Shown here: positions 53,640 to 64,000 of the stretch, piece by piece
Position numbering within the stretch: position 1 is the first letter of the stretch
How the letters are laid out: each line of letters starts with the position of its first letter
Assembly (NCBI RefSeq): GCF_027172205.1
Contig: NC_070614.1
Coordinates: forward strand, 46,014,501 to 46,078,500
Length of the DNA: 64,000 bases
Origin: Podarcis raffonei
Lineage: Eukaryota; Chordata; Lepidosauria; Squamata; Lacertidae
Reading direction: 5' to 3'
Position numbers and translations under genes: made by a program
The notes under the pieces: model-generated
What the model was told of the DNA's origin: nothing
The model's input: only the letters and a program-made list of their open reading frames with translations
Databases searched by the model: none

Positions 53640-56480
53640 TTTGGGCTGTGCTCCAGCTGTAGCCACCCCTCACTCTGCTATGGTGCTGGGGACACTAGCC
53701 TGATTTGTGGGCATCTTGTGCAGTTTGAAGGCACAATGTGCATAATGCTGGGTGGGCTGGGACCACACCCAGGTTTTTTCCCTTGTGCGGGAGGCATTCG
53801 CCACCATTTTTGTTTGGATACTGGTACTTTGACAAAGTTATGCCCACGGGCTGTTCTGTCGCCTGTGCAGCCTTCGAAACCTTCAGCACATTGGTAGAGT
53901 GGACCATGAAGGTGACTTCTGTCTGTCCATACATCATGCATTACCTCAATGATTATTTGATTATTGGTCCCCTGACCCCGCGGCATGTGCACAAGTGTTA
54001 GCCGCATTTGTGCACCTTACTGTGGAATTTGGTATCCCGCTTGCTGCAGAGAAAATGGAAGGCCCAGCCACCATTTTGTCTGACTTGGGTATTGAGTTGG
54101 ACACATATAAGCAAACCTCCCGTCTACCTGAGGTGAAACTGGACACTTTGAAATCTCTATTGTCTGCCATGATCGACGCTAAAAAGACTACGCTGAGGCA
54201 AGTCCAATCTCTGCTTGGTCATCTCAATTTTGCTTGCAAAGTCATTGCCCAAGGGAGAGCCTGCTGTGTGCGTCTGGTGTGGCTCACCACTGGGGCGATC
54301 GCCCCCCATCACCATATCAGGGTGTCCCGCAACATTAAGGAGGGTCTCCAGATCTGGTTGACTTTTCTTAGGGAATATAATGGGGTGTCATTTTGGCAGC
54401 AGCCACTCAATAGAAAAGATGAGCTGAAAGTACACTCTGACACCTTCGGTCGCTTCAGCTTTGGAGTGTTTTACGGAGGCTTTGGTGTGCCCATCCTTGG
54501 TTGGTGGCCTGGCATTTGGCGGGAGCTAACCTTTCTTGAATTCTTTCCCATTCAAGTTGCCATTCATTTATGGGCATAGCTGTCAACTTTCCCCTTTTTT
54601 AAAGAGAAATCCTATTTGGAATAAGGGAATTTCCCTTGATAAAAGGGAAACGTTGACAGCTATGCCTCTGGGGCGAGCAGTTCAAGAACACCAGGGTGTC
54701 CTTTTGGTCTGACAACCAGGTAGTGTAATAGTCATAGGCAAGTAATCGAGTCATCCAGATACTTTGCTTGTTCATGCTTGAATGCCTTAGGGGCAACATT
54801 TCCTTCACGGCTCAATTTGTCCCAGGCCTAAATGAAATAGTGGGTGTCTTATCTCGTTTCCAGATGGAGCACTTTTGAGAACTCGCACGAGAGGCAGCTC
54901 AGCTTCCAGACGCCTTCCCAGACGAGCTTTTGGAGATTGGACAAGAGAAATGACACAGGGAGTATTACATTTCCTTGTGCCTTCCAATAGGAGAACTTAT
55001 TCTAGGGCATTTGAGGGGTTCTGATCCCGCTATGGCTTTTCTCCCAGTCAGGCGGCTTCTGAAGTGGATGTATTGAAATACATGGTTTCCCTAGGCGGAG
55101 AGGCCTGGCCATCAGAACCATGACACTCCATATGGCAGCCATATCTTATTTTTGTCACTTCTGCCAGCAACCAGACCCTTGTAATACATTCCATGTTAAG
55201 AAGCTGATCGCTGGCTGGAGGCGCTTACACACACACCAGCCAGAAACTAGAAATCCGATCACTTCTGACACCTTACAGCCGATATGGGGCAAGCTGCCCG
55301 CAGTTTGCTTCTTCAGGTATGAGGATCACCTATTCTGTGCTGCCTACTCCATGGCTTTCTTTGTGGCCATACATATTGGTGAATACTCTGGTGGTAATGC
55401 TTCCGCCCCCTATTCAGGACTACACATTGATGACATAAGCTTCACTGGGCGTGACCTGGAAACTTAGAATCCATACCTCTAAAACAGGATCAATTGCAGA
55501 TGGGAACAAACTTAATGCTGGCCCCCTACCCACTCAATGGCCCCTGCCCTGTGCGTGATACTCGTAGGTTCCTAAAAGTCCACCCTGGCTGCACAGGCCC
55601 TCTTTTCATTCGTGCCAACACCCATCCTCTGTCTCATCACCAATTCACTGCAGTCCTGCGCAAGTCTATTTTGGCATGTGGGGGCAACCCACAATTTTCT
55701 GAAATCTCCTTTTGCATTGGAGCCGCAACTACTGCAGATGTGTGGGACCCTGCATGCATTAAGACAATGGGCCGATTGTGCTCTGCCGCTAACCGAGGCT
55801 ACATCGCTTCTTGCCGGCTGCCATTTACCGTGACCTTTCAAACCCTTGATTTTCAGGTTCCCATGAACTGGAAAAGGAGGCTGCCCACAACACAGATCAG
55901 CCATTTGGCCCAGAGTGCCACCCCCAACCCGCCCATGAGCTTTGCATTTTTCTTTGCTGGCTAACCCCCCACCCTTTCCATTATAGGTTGCAGGCGTTGC
56001 TATGATCGCACGATAGTTGCTGTTTCCCAGAGCTGGGAAGGAATTCACCTTCTCTGCAGGTTTTGCCTGCACCGGGCAATTGTCATAACTTTGGCAGTTT
56101 TAGGCCTTGGATAAAATCCTTTAGTCCATCAATCAAATGGAGGCATAGCATGGTAGCATACCTCTCATGCAGCGGCAGCTTTAGCAGGGCCCCTTAGAGA
56201 GGTTTTATGCTGGGTATCAATGACCACGAGTGCTCAGTGTATGGTCAGATTCCCAGAAATGGAAAGGTGGGGGCAAACTGCATAAACGTATGTTCTGCAG
56301 TGTCCCCCATATCTACTCCTGTTTCCTTGGTTCCTAGTCAGGCGGCTGAGAGGTATATAGACCCAGTGCCTAAGCCCAAGTTTTCCTGCACCTGAAACTT
56401 AATAAAGTATTGGCCTAATTTAATCCCATACCACGCTGTCTGTTTACTTCTGGCCTGACTTCTGGGATAGGGGGTCTGTG
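53640..56480 (+). mobile_element. DIRS-like tyrosine-recombinase retroelement, broken (copy 3)
   Basis: Third fossil copy, in the spacer between V2R-C and V2R-D. It keeps a different set of parts from copies 1 and 2. The left end is present. The gag-like part is not seen. RT/RNase H-like pieces lie at about 53820-54580, and a longer tyrosine recombinase-like region at about 55120-55960 ('QQPDPCNTFHVKKLIAGW', 'AFFVAIHIGEYS'). A small MITE is inserted at 54572. Broken in many places. The recombinase region is what identifies the family. Confidence 0.75.
54572..54666. mobile_element. Small MITE inside DIRS copy 3
   Basis: About 95 bp with inverted ends 'ggcatagctgtcaactttcc' and the reverse-complementary 'acgttgacagctatgcc'. 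Inner parts 'agggaattt' and 'aaagggaaa' also pair. Not present in DIRS copies 1 and 2. Confidence 0.65.
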
Positions 56481-56687
56481 ACAGGGCTCCCAACATGGAA
56501 ATTCCTAGAACTACTAGAGAACAAGACAGAATCAAGGGAACTACCTGAAAGGTAGTTGGGAAACAAAAACTCTAAAGGACTTCACAGATTCCCTCTGTCT
56601 GGTGTTGAAACAACACATGTGTCATTCATAGCTCTGACTTCATTCGTTGGTGGAAGACACTGACAGAAGCAGCCAAGGACACTCATA
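56481..56687. other. Non-coding spacer upstream of V2R-D
   Basis: Between the DIRS remnant and the conserved block. Only its right edge aligns with B and C upstream sequence. No feature recognised. Confidence 0.35.
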
Positions 56688-57135
56688 TCTAAAATAACAT
56701 AAAAATACAGAAAATTTCAGCTGAGCATGTCATCAATTTCTTTCTGGATATATTTAGGATTACTTTTTAAAAATGAAAGTTCAGAGTCTGGGGCCTTTCT
56801 CTGGGGTTCACTCACCACAGAACTCTGCACTCAAATTCCCCTGTCTCAGTCCTTCAGGGACCAGAGGCAATTGGTTTTGTCCATTTGAAAAAAATAAGAA
56901 TTTAAAAAGTTTTTGAGCAAAAGTGCCACTCAAAGTCCAGGATCTAATGAAGTAATTATCTTCCTCTGCAATGATCCAGATCACAATAATTTGTTCAGCT
57001 AGACAGAGCTCTCAGGAGTTTCCTAAGGACATCAGAAAACAGTCAACAACCCAGCGAAGTAAGAGCATTAAATATGCTCCTGCACCAGTGAGATGTAGGA
57101 GTGTTGGGCATAGAGAGGGGGGTCATTATTGTCAA
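56688..57135 (+). promoter_or_regulatory. Conserved 5' block upstream of V2R-D (putative promoter)
   Basis: Aligns with blocks A-C. Core 'ctctgcaatgatccagatca' and 'caataatttgttcagctaga' at about 56964-57003. Confidence 0.45.
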
Positions 57136-57307
57136 CATTTTTATTATTATCATAATGGAGTTTTAATCATTTAAGTTCATTTTCAAAGCATTTGTACACC
57201 TGCTGATGCTAAAAAGAAGGCTAAGTGCAACCTCCAAGGCAGCTCAATCGAGACAGGGGAGGTGTTTGGACAACTCTGCATCTTCCAAGAGAGAGTTTGA
57301 AGCTATT

Positions 57308-60300
57308 ATGCTGAGGCTCTTGATGCTGTTGCTGCTGCCTCACACAATGTGTGAAGGCAGGACAATGAAGTGCCCTGCAGCTGATCCAATCTTTGTGCCC
57401 CATGAATGGGGTCAAGTAGGAGACCTCTTCATTGGTGGGATTGTAAGTCAGACCACCTACCTTTTTAAAGACTTTTTATTCAAGGAACATCCTTCTCAGC
57501 AGCTGTTTGACATTCCACAGTAAGCAAGAATATCCCTCCCTCCCCTATTTATTCTATACTCCACTGAATCAGCAAATAACAACATGTGTTCTTTGCACGT
57601 TCAAAGAAATTCTATTTAGAAATATTTATTTATTGAATTTATATACCGACCTATACCTGGACGTCTCAGGGTGGTTCACAGAACAAAATCAAAATATTAA
57701 ACCACATTATATATAATCAAAATAAAAGCAACAACCCAATAACTCCCATTAAAAAAGACACCCACATTTTAAAAGGGCATTGGATATAAATCAAATCTAC
57801 CAAAGGCATGTTTTTGCCAAGTGCCTAAAGGTGCATAATGAAGGCACCAGGCAAACTTCCCTGGGGAGAGCATTCCACAGAAGAGGAGCCACTGCAGACA
57901 AGGCCCATTCTCGTGTTGCCACCTTCGGAGGAGGCACACGAAGAAGGGCCTCAGAAGATGATCTCACGGTCCTGGTAGGTTCATATGGAAAGAGGTGGTC
58001 CTTGAGGTTTTGTGGTCCCGAGTCATTTAGGGCTTTATAGGTGCAAACCAGCACTTCAAATTTGAATTGGAAACTAATTGTTAGCCAGTGCAGTTGGACC
58101 AGCATTGGTGTAATATGCTCAAACCGTCTTGCTCCGGTGAGCAACTTGGCTGCTGAATTTTCTGAATTGTCTTCAGAGGCAGCCCTACGTATAACATATT
58201 GCAGTAATCTAACCTTGAGGTTAGCAGAGCATAAACAACAGTAGTTAGGCTATTTCCAGATAGGGGTGTAGCTGGGCCACCAGCCGAAGCTGATGGAAGG
58301 CAAATAGGATCATTGAGGCCACCTTAGCCTCGAGCGACAGCAAAGGGTCCAGGAATATCCCCAAACTATGAACTTGCTCCTTCAAAGGAAGTGTAACCCC
58401 ATCAAGAACAGGTGATCTCCCACCCATCTGTTGTAGGGAACCACCCACTCTGTGCCTCTGTGGATTGAGCGTCAGTTTATTGGCTCTCCCCCAGTCCATT
58501 ACCGAGGGAAGACACTGGTCCAACACATCTACTGCCTCTCCTGCAGTTGTAAAGAAGGAATACAGCTGAGTGTTATCAGCCTACTGCGCACAATGTACTC
58601 CAGATAACCTCACCCATTGGTTTCATGTACATGTTAAACAACATGGGGGATAGAATTGAGCCCTGTGGTCGCCTTGTATGATGTCTTCTGTCGAGAGAGA
58701 GGCAAGGAAAACATATATATATATCCCTGTATATCCTTTTTGACCTCTCAGCGGCTTTCAATACCATCCACCATGACATCCTTCTGGAGTGACTCTCCAA
58801 ACTAGGGGTGGGTGGCATCACTTTGCAGTAGTTCCAGTCCTACCGGAATGGTCGGTCCTAGAGGGAACCACATTGAAGGTTCCAGGAGGCTGAAAAACAT
58901 TCCCCAAGTAACACCCTCTAGGAACAATCAAAGCAGTTTCTGTGCCAAAACCATATGGATCCAGAAAATCAGTTTCTTCCAAAAACACCTGGATCTGGTC
59001 TGCGACCACTTGCTCCAGAACCTTGCTCAGGAAAGGGAGATTAGCAACTGGCCGGTAGTTAGTTAGGTTTTCTGAATCTATGGAAGGTTTCTGAATAAGT
59101 GGTTTTCCCACTGCCTACTCCAAACAGGGAGGGACCAGTCCGTCTCCTAAAGAGGCATTGATCACCTCCCTGGCCAAACCAGTTGTTCCTTCCCTGATGG
59201 TTTTTATCAGGCAAGAGGGGCAAGGTCCAAAAGCGGAAGTGTGCCCTGAGTGATCGAGTATCTTGTCCACATCCTCAAGCCTTACCAACAGAAGCTTATC
59301 CCACATAACAAGCCTAGACTGTGCTCTGGACATCCCAATAGATTCATCTGTTATAACATCAGAGTCAAGGTTTGGGCAGATGCAAGCAATTTTATCCTGA
59401 AAATGCTTTGCAAACAAGTCACAGTGAACTACCGTTGGTTCAATCACCTCCTTTGGGGCAGACCGTAAAAGGCCCTGTACAACCTGGAGGAGCTCTGCCA
59501 GACAACATAATGATATAGTTCAATAAAGGGCCAGTCCTCCTTCTGAACCGCTTTCTGAATATTCTGCATAATACTGAGGTTATAGACAATATTAAATTTT
59601 CTTTTTGGAAAGCAAACTCCATGTGAAGGAGAAGCAGCATGCTTGGTGAGGCAGAGCAAGAAAAATATTTTGCTGACAATAGGTATCCCCCACTCCAATA
59701 CTGAGATTGAGAGCAAGAAAATGGTGGAGAGGCAGGCATCTGTGCCAGACTGGCACCTCAGTAAGCAACAGTCCACCCTCAAATCTCTTGTTAATCAAAT
59801 AGAAGAAAATTATATATGTAGAGCGCCACAACCCCATAGTCACCTTTGACTGGATTTAACCGTCCAGAGGTCCTTTACCTTTTTACCTTTACTGTGCATA
59901 TGTATATGTATACGTATATGTATATGTATACGTATACGTATACGTAGATGTATACGTATATATATACGTATACGTACGTATGCATATACGTATACGTATG
60001 TATATGTAGTGCTGTTTTCAAAAAAAAAATGTTTAGGGTGTTCCCATTTTGACTCAAGAAAAATCACCATTTTATAGTTCAAATAGGGAAACATAAATAC
60101 AGTAAATGAAAATGTACAAAGATTCACAAAATGTTTAGGGGTATGCATCCTCCTGTGTCCCCCTAGAAAAAAGCACTGTGTATATGCATATGTATATATG
60201 CAAACTGATCTGAAACGCAAGTGAACAGACAGCTAAATAAAACTAGCATATTGACAAAAGCATAGAGGACTCCTGCAACACCTTCAAGACTGAACAATAC

Positions 60301-60601
60301 TCTATTCCATAAGCTTTCCTGGACCCCCATCATGTTCAGAATATGAGTATTCATCAGTAGTATAGTTTCAGGTTTACAGGAACACATATAGATATATAAA
60401 TGCAGAGAGGCATGGTGCAGGAGTGCCATCAGAGGGAAAGGAAATGCAGAAACTGCAGACAATGAAAATAACATAATTAATGTAAGGATACCAAATCACT
60501 CAAAAGACTGCGAAATAAATTCATTCTGCTAGGATGCTTAGAGTTGAAAGTGCAGAGGAGAAAAAGGTAGAACCCAGTCTCATTCATTAAAATATTCCCA
60601 C

Positions 60602-60644
<43 letters not shown>

Positions 60645-63570
60645 TACCTCAATACATATACAAAATGTTTACATAATATTCCATATACATAATACTTGTA
60701 AATTTACATTTTTCATTTTATTATGTATCAAAATTTAGTCATTTCTTACTTGCATTTTATCTTTCCCTATGTCGTAACCCTGTGTCTTCCCTTCACCCAT
60801 GCATGACTTCCTAATTTTTATATTATAACTTTATTATTGTGGTTGTACTCTTATATCTTAATAATTTAAACATGCATTCTTGTATTTCAGTTTATATTAA
60901 CTGTGTGAGATCAATCTAACCATGTATTCGTCTACACATTTCCATTCCTGTTTGAGATTTTGGTTAGATTGCATTCCAATTGTTACTGTCACTTTTGCTA
61001 ATTCAATCAATTAGAAAAAAATTACATTGCCAATCTGGCACTGATGGTACTTCTTCAGATTTCCAATTTTTGGCAACCAGTAACATAGTGGCGGCTGTTG
61101 CATATAGAAAAATTTTCTTCATGTCTTTGGGGATGTCCCAGTTACAGAAAGGTAGCCGTGTTGGTCTGCCATAGTCAAAACAAAAAATTTTTTTCCTTCC
61201 AGTAGCACCTTAAAGACCAACTAAGTTAGTTCTTGGTATAAGCTTTCGTGTGCATGCACACTTCTTCAGATACAGAAGAGTGTATCTGAAGAAGTGTGCA
61301 TGCACACGAAAGCTCATACCAAGAACTAACTTAGTTGGTCTTTAAGGTGCTACTGGAAGGAAAATTTTTTTTTGTTTTGGGGATGTCATTTGTTATGATT
61401 CCTTGAAGGAATTCTTGTGGCTTTTTACCAATTGTTATTCTAAACATTCTTTTCAATTCCTCATGTAGATTTCCCCCCAAATTTTTAATTTTATGATATC
61501 TCCACCAGACGTGATACAAAGATCCTTCTGACACCTTACATCTCCAACACAACTTCGATGGTAATTTATATATTTTGGCTAGTTTTACAAGGGTTAAATA
61601 CCACCTGTAAAACATCTTCATAATACAGTGATACCTCGGGTTAATTACTTAATTCGTTCCGGAGGTCTGTTCTTAACCTGAAACTGTTCTTAACCTGAAG
61701 CACCACTTTAGCTAATGGGGCCTCCTGCTGCCGCCACGCTGCTGGAGAACGATTTCTGTTCTCCTCCTGAAGCAAAGTTCTTAACCTAAAGCACTATTTC
61801 TGGGTTAGCGGAGTCTGTAACCTGAAGCGTATGTAACTTGAAGCGTATGTAACCCGAGGCACCACTGTATTTTCTTTGATAGTGTTACATGCAGTGAAAT
61901 TAATATCTGATTTGCATAGTTTTTTCCATAGGTCTAGTGGAATCGTGTATCCAAAGTCTTGTCCCCACTTGATCATTACTTCGTTAATTTGTTCATCTTT
62001 GAGTTCCCAATCGAGATCCTTTTTGGAATTATTCAAGAGTTCTAGCTGGAATTTTGATTCTTCTTTTTGGAAACCAATTTTATTATCAGAGTTAAATTTA
62101 TCATATAATTGACGATATTGTAGCCAAGTGGTACACATCTGTCTAAGGTCTTCATAATCCCACCTCTCTTTTTATATCTTCCCTAATGACAGTATAAAAA
62201 CCAAGTTCTATCAGAACATCCTGGCCATTGTGTTTGCGATAAAAGAGATCAATGACAATTCAAAGATCTTGCCCAATGTCACCCTTGGTTTCCACATCTA
62301 TGACAGCTACTTCAATGCAAGAATGACCTATCGAACCATTTTGGACCTTCTCTTCAAATGGCAAAGATTTGTCCCCAACTACAAATGTGACACTCAGAAA
62401 AACCTCATAGCTGTGATTGGGGGACTTACTTCTGACACTTCTATCCACATGGCAGATATCTTAAGTCTCTACAGGATTCCACAGGTATAATCGGTGCATA
62501 GGGGAATATGGGGGAGTTTCCTTTGCCATAATTTTATTCAGAAGCAAAAGAGAAATATTTGTGTGAGGTAGAAATAACCTGGAAATCTCATTATTTCCCC
62601 ATAACTAGAAATCCAGTCAGTATTTTTTTTTTTATAAAAAAACATTAATTCCAACTTGGACTACAAATTTCTTAAGGAAATGTTGTACCAAATTATCACT
62701 TTCTTTTAGGTCACCTATGGCTCATTTGCTTCAGAGGAGAGTCAATCAATGCAGAAGTCTTTTTATATCATGGTCCCAAATGAAGACCTTCAATATGTAG
62801 GGATTATCCGGTTACTTCAGTACTTCAGATGGAAGTGGGTGGGGATATTTGTTGCCAAATATGACAGTGGAGAACATTTTTTGAAGATCCTGGAGCCATT
62901 GTTTAGCCAGAATGGAATCTGTTCAGCCTTCACAAAAACGATCCCACTTCAAGCTCGTATAGAAGATCTGGGAAAACTATTTGGTGAAATTGAAAGTATT
63001 TATGAAGGTCTCACAGATGAAAAGGCTAGTACAGTTATCATCTATGGAACCGATGGGACAATATCATGGCTGAGAATGGCTATCTTTATAATAAATAATA
63101 TAAATCAGATGGACACATCATTTGGAAAGGTCTGGATCATCACAGCCCAGATAGATTTTGTATCATTCGGATTTCAGAGAACCTGGAATTTCCAGCTGTT
63201 CCAAGGTGCCCTTTCCATTACAATTCACTCAGAAGAACTTCAAGAGTTCAACCAATTCCTTCAGAACATCCAAACACACAGGAGCAAAGCAGATGGCTTT
63301 TGGAAGGACTTCTGGGAGCAGGCATTTGACTGTCCCTATCCGGATCCAGGTATGCCTGCCAACGATGATGGAACATGTACTGGAGAGGAGAGGCTGGAAA
63401 GTCTCCCTGCAGGTGTTTTTGAAATGCACATGACTGGGCAGAGCTACGGTATCTATAATGCTGTCTATGCTATAGCTCACACATTGCATGCCATTTCCTC
63501 ATCCAGATCCCCACACAGAACAGTGACCGTTGGTTACAGTGTTGGATTTCCATCTCTGCAGCCTTGGGAG
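57308..63570 (+). CDS. Vomeronasal type-2 receptor, V2R-D (exons 1-3; runs past window)
   Basis: Fourth array member. Exons seen: 57308-57519, 62193-62484 and 62710-63570; 1365 bp or 455 codons, open and in frame. Exons 4-6 should lie beyond 64000, given the roughly 730-bp intron 3 of B and C plus an inserted BovB copy. Signal peptide MLRLLMLLLLPHTMC. The ligand domain carries the usual 'FAIKEINDN' and '[13 protein letters not shown]' motifs. Exon 3 ends 'LQPWE' rather than 'LQPWQ'. Intron 1 is 4.7 kb against about 0.95 kb in B and C, because it keeps a LINE that B and C have mostly lost and holds a further L1 ending only 34 bp before exon 2. Status beyond exon 3 is unknown. Confidence 0.88.
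57640..59480 (-). mobile_element. L2/CR1-like LINE, degenerate, in V2R-D intron 1
   Basis: The minus strand encodes pieces of one ORF2 in order. These are an upstream part (about 59115-59447); RT start 'NYRPVANLPFLSKVLEQVV' (58818-59111); 'GSILSPMLFNMYMKPMGEV' (58576-58760); 'NKLTLNPQRH' (58245-58526); and the end 'VCTYKALNDSGPQNL' with 'WALSAVAPLLWNALPREV' (57797-58144). The 3' end 'ataccgacctatacctggac' and 'gtctcagggtggttcac' is typical. Several frameshifts separate the pieces. B and C keep only the terminal 'aatatttatttattgaattt', so they share a deletion of this insert. Confidence 0.75.
59763..59892. mobile_element. SINE 3' remnant in V2R-D intron 1
   Basis: 'agcgccacaaccccatagtc', 'gactggatttaaccgtccag' and 'aggtcctttacc'. 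Orthologous to the remnants in B and C. Confidence 0.6.
59897..60010. repeat. (TATACG)n/(TATATG)n microsatellite, V2R-D intron 1
   Basis: A run of about 110 bp of alternating purine-pyrimidine hexamers, rich in 'tacgta'. Longest and most CpG-bearing version of the array's intron-1 repeat. Confidence 0.85.
61138..61376. mobile_element. Palindrome-bearing retroposon nested in L1
   Basis: An 11-bp target duplication 'ttggggatgtc' lies at 61127-61137 and 61377-61387. Inside, two 79-bp arms (61195-61273 and 61282-61360) are nearly perfect inverted copies with an 8-nt centre. The arm starts 'ccttccagtagcaccttaaa'. The left unpaired part 'ggtagccgtgttggtctgcc' belongs to the same repeat family, which is common in squamates. 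Confidence 0.75.
61626..61867. mobile_element. Tigger-like MITE nested in L1
   Basis: Ends 'cagtgatacctcgggtta' and 'taacccgaggcaccactg' with TA at 61624-61625 and 61868-61869. Related to 2068 and 21669. Confidence 0.75.
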
Positions 63571-63686
63571 GTAATGTTGCAGAGCTAAATATTCTCATGT
63601 CAATGGATCTATTAGGAGAAAGAACACAGGAAGTTTCTTTTCCCGAGTTAGGCCTTTCAGTCATCTGTTTCAGTATTGTGTACTCT

Positions 63687-63867
63687 TGTTGTTGTTGTTT
63701 AGTCGTTTAGTCATGTCCAACTCTTTGTGACCCCACGGACCAGAGCATGCCAGGCACTTCTGTCTTCCACTGCCTCCCACAGTTTGGTCAGACTCATGCT
63801 GGTAGCTTCGAGAACACCATTCAACCATCTCGTCCTCTGTCGTCCCCTTGTCCTTGTGCCCTCAATC
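63687..63867 (-). mobile_element. BovB (RTE) LINE 3' fragment in V2R-D intron 3
   Basis: 'gttgtttagtcgtttagtca' and 'ccaactctttgtgaccccac' are the reverse complement of the BovB 3' end, with a GTT/CAA simple tail at the left. A 13-bp target duplication 'tattgtgtactct' lies at 63674-63686 and 63868-63880. It is not present at the matching place in B or C. Confidence 0.8.
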
Positions 63868-63880
63868 TATTGTGTACTCT

Positions 63881-63970
63881 AGAGCTTTCCAAATTTGGGT
63901 CTCCAGCTGTTTTTGGACTTCCATTACCATCATCCCTGACCACTGGTCCTGCTAGCTAGGGATGATGTCA
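63881..63970. mobile_element. Foldback MITE remnant in V2R-D intron 3
   Basis: 'atttgggtctccagctgttt', 'ccctgaccactggtcctgct' and 'agctagggatgat'. Orthologous to the remnants in B and C intron 3. Confidence 0.5.
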
Positions 63971-64000
63971 ATGGACTGATTAGCAGAAGGACAGGAAGTT

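Larger units (their letters stand above)
60603..62158 (-). mobile_element. L1 (5'-truncated) ending next to V2R-D exon 2, with nested inserts
   Basis: The minus strand starts near 62138 with 'YRQLYDKFNSDNKIGF' and 'KLCKSDINFTACNT', and continues at 61621 with 'MKMFYRWYLTLVKLAKIYKL' and 'CWRCKVSEGSLYHVWW'. The 3' UTR is 60603-61000, with an (ATT)n tail at the left. A short target duplication 'cccacc' lies at 60597-60602 and 62159-62164; the empty site in B reads 'atattcccacctctc'. It is split by the insert at 61138-61376 and by a Tigger-like MITE at 61626-61867. Confidence 0.75.

Overview
The window looks like the nuclear genome of a squamate reptile, probably a lacertid-type lizard. This rests on Sauria-type SINEs, BovB, squamate-type L1 and L2/CR1 LINEs, abundant DNA-element MITEs, and intron-containing vertebrate genes. 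No bacterial or viral genome features are present.

Host genes fall in two blocks, all on the + strand. Block 1 (about 3.1-16.4 kb) holds two T-cell receptor alpha-type variable segments. TRAV-1 has a leader exon, an open V exon and a 23-bp-spacer recombination signal. TRAV-2 has an open V exon but a weak heptamer and no leader that I can find. Block 2 (18.4 kb to the window end) is a tandem array of four vomeronasal type-2 receptor (V2R, family C GPCR) genes, named A-D here. A (871 aa), B (873 aa) and C (873 aa) each have six exons of near-constant size (206/212, 292, 861, 228, 127, 902 bp) that splice in frame. D runs off the right edge after exon 3. Units B and C are a very recent duplication.

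Mobile elements fill most of the rest. An old L1 just 3' of TRAV-1 is split by a young, whole-looking chromodomain Gypsy element (4787-13680), which is itself split by a young L1. A whole-looking Copia element (34927-39882) sits in intron 5 of V2R-B, and the duplicate intron of V2R-C preserves the empty site. Each spacer between V2R genes carries a broken DIRS-like tyrosine-recombinase retroelement, so the DIRS fossil is part of the amplified unit. SINEs, Tigger-like and hAT-like MITEs, foldback elements, a BovB fragment and microsatellites occupy the introns.

The V2Rs would act as pheromone/amino-acid-type receptors in vomeronasal neurons. The TRAV segments would be rearranged in T cells. 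They share the locus but no evident function. The most notable points are the TRAV/V2R adjacency, a mosaic exon 6 suggesting gene conversion, the dated post-duplication insertions, and two different primer strategies readable in the two LTR elements (a self-priming 11-nt match in Gypsy, an initiator-Met half-tRNA match in Copia). Coordinates of exons and target-site duplications were read by eye; family names of repeats come from recognition, not from a database search.
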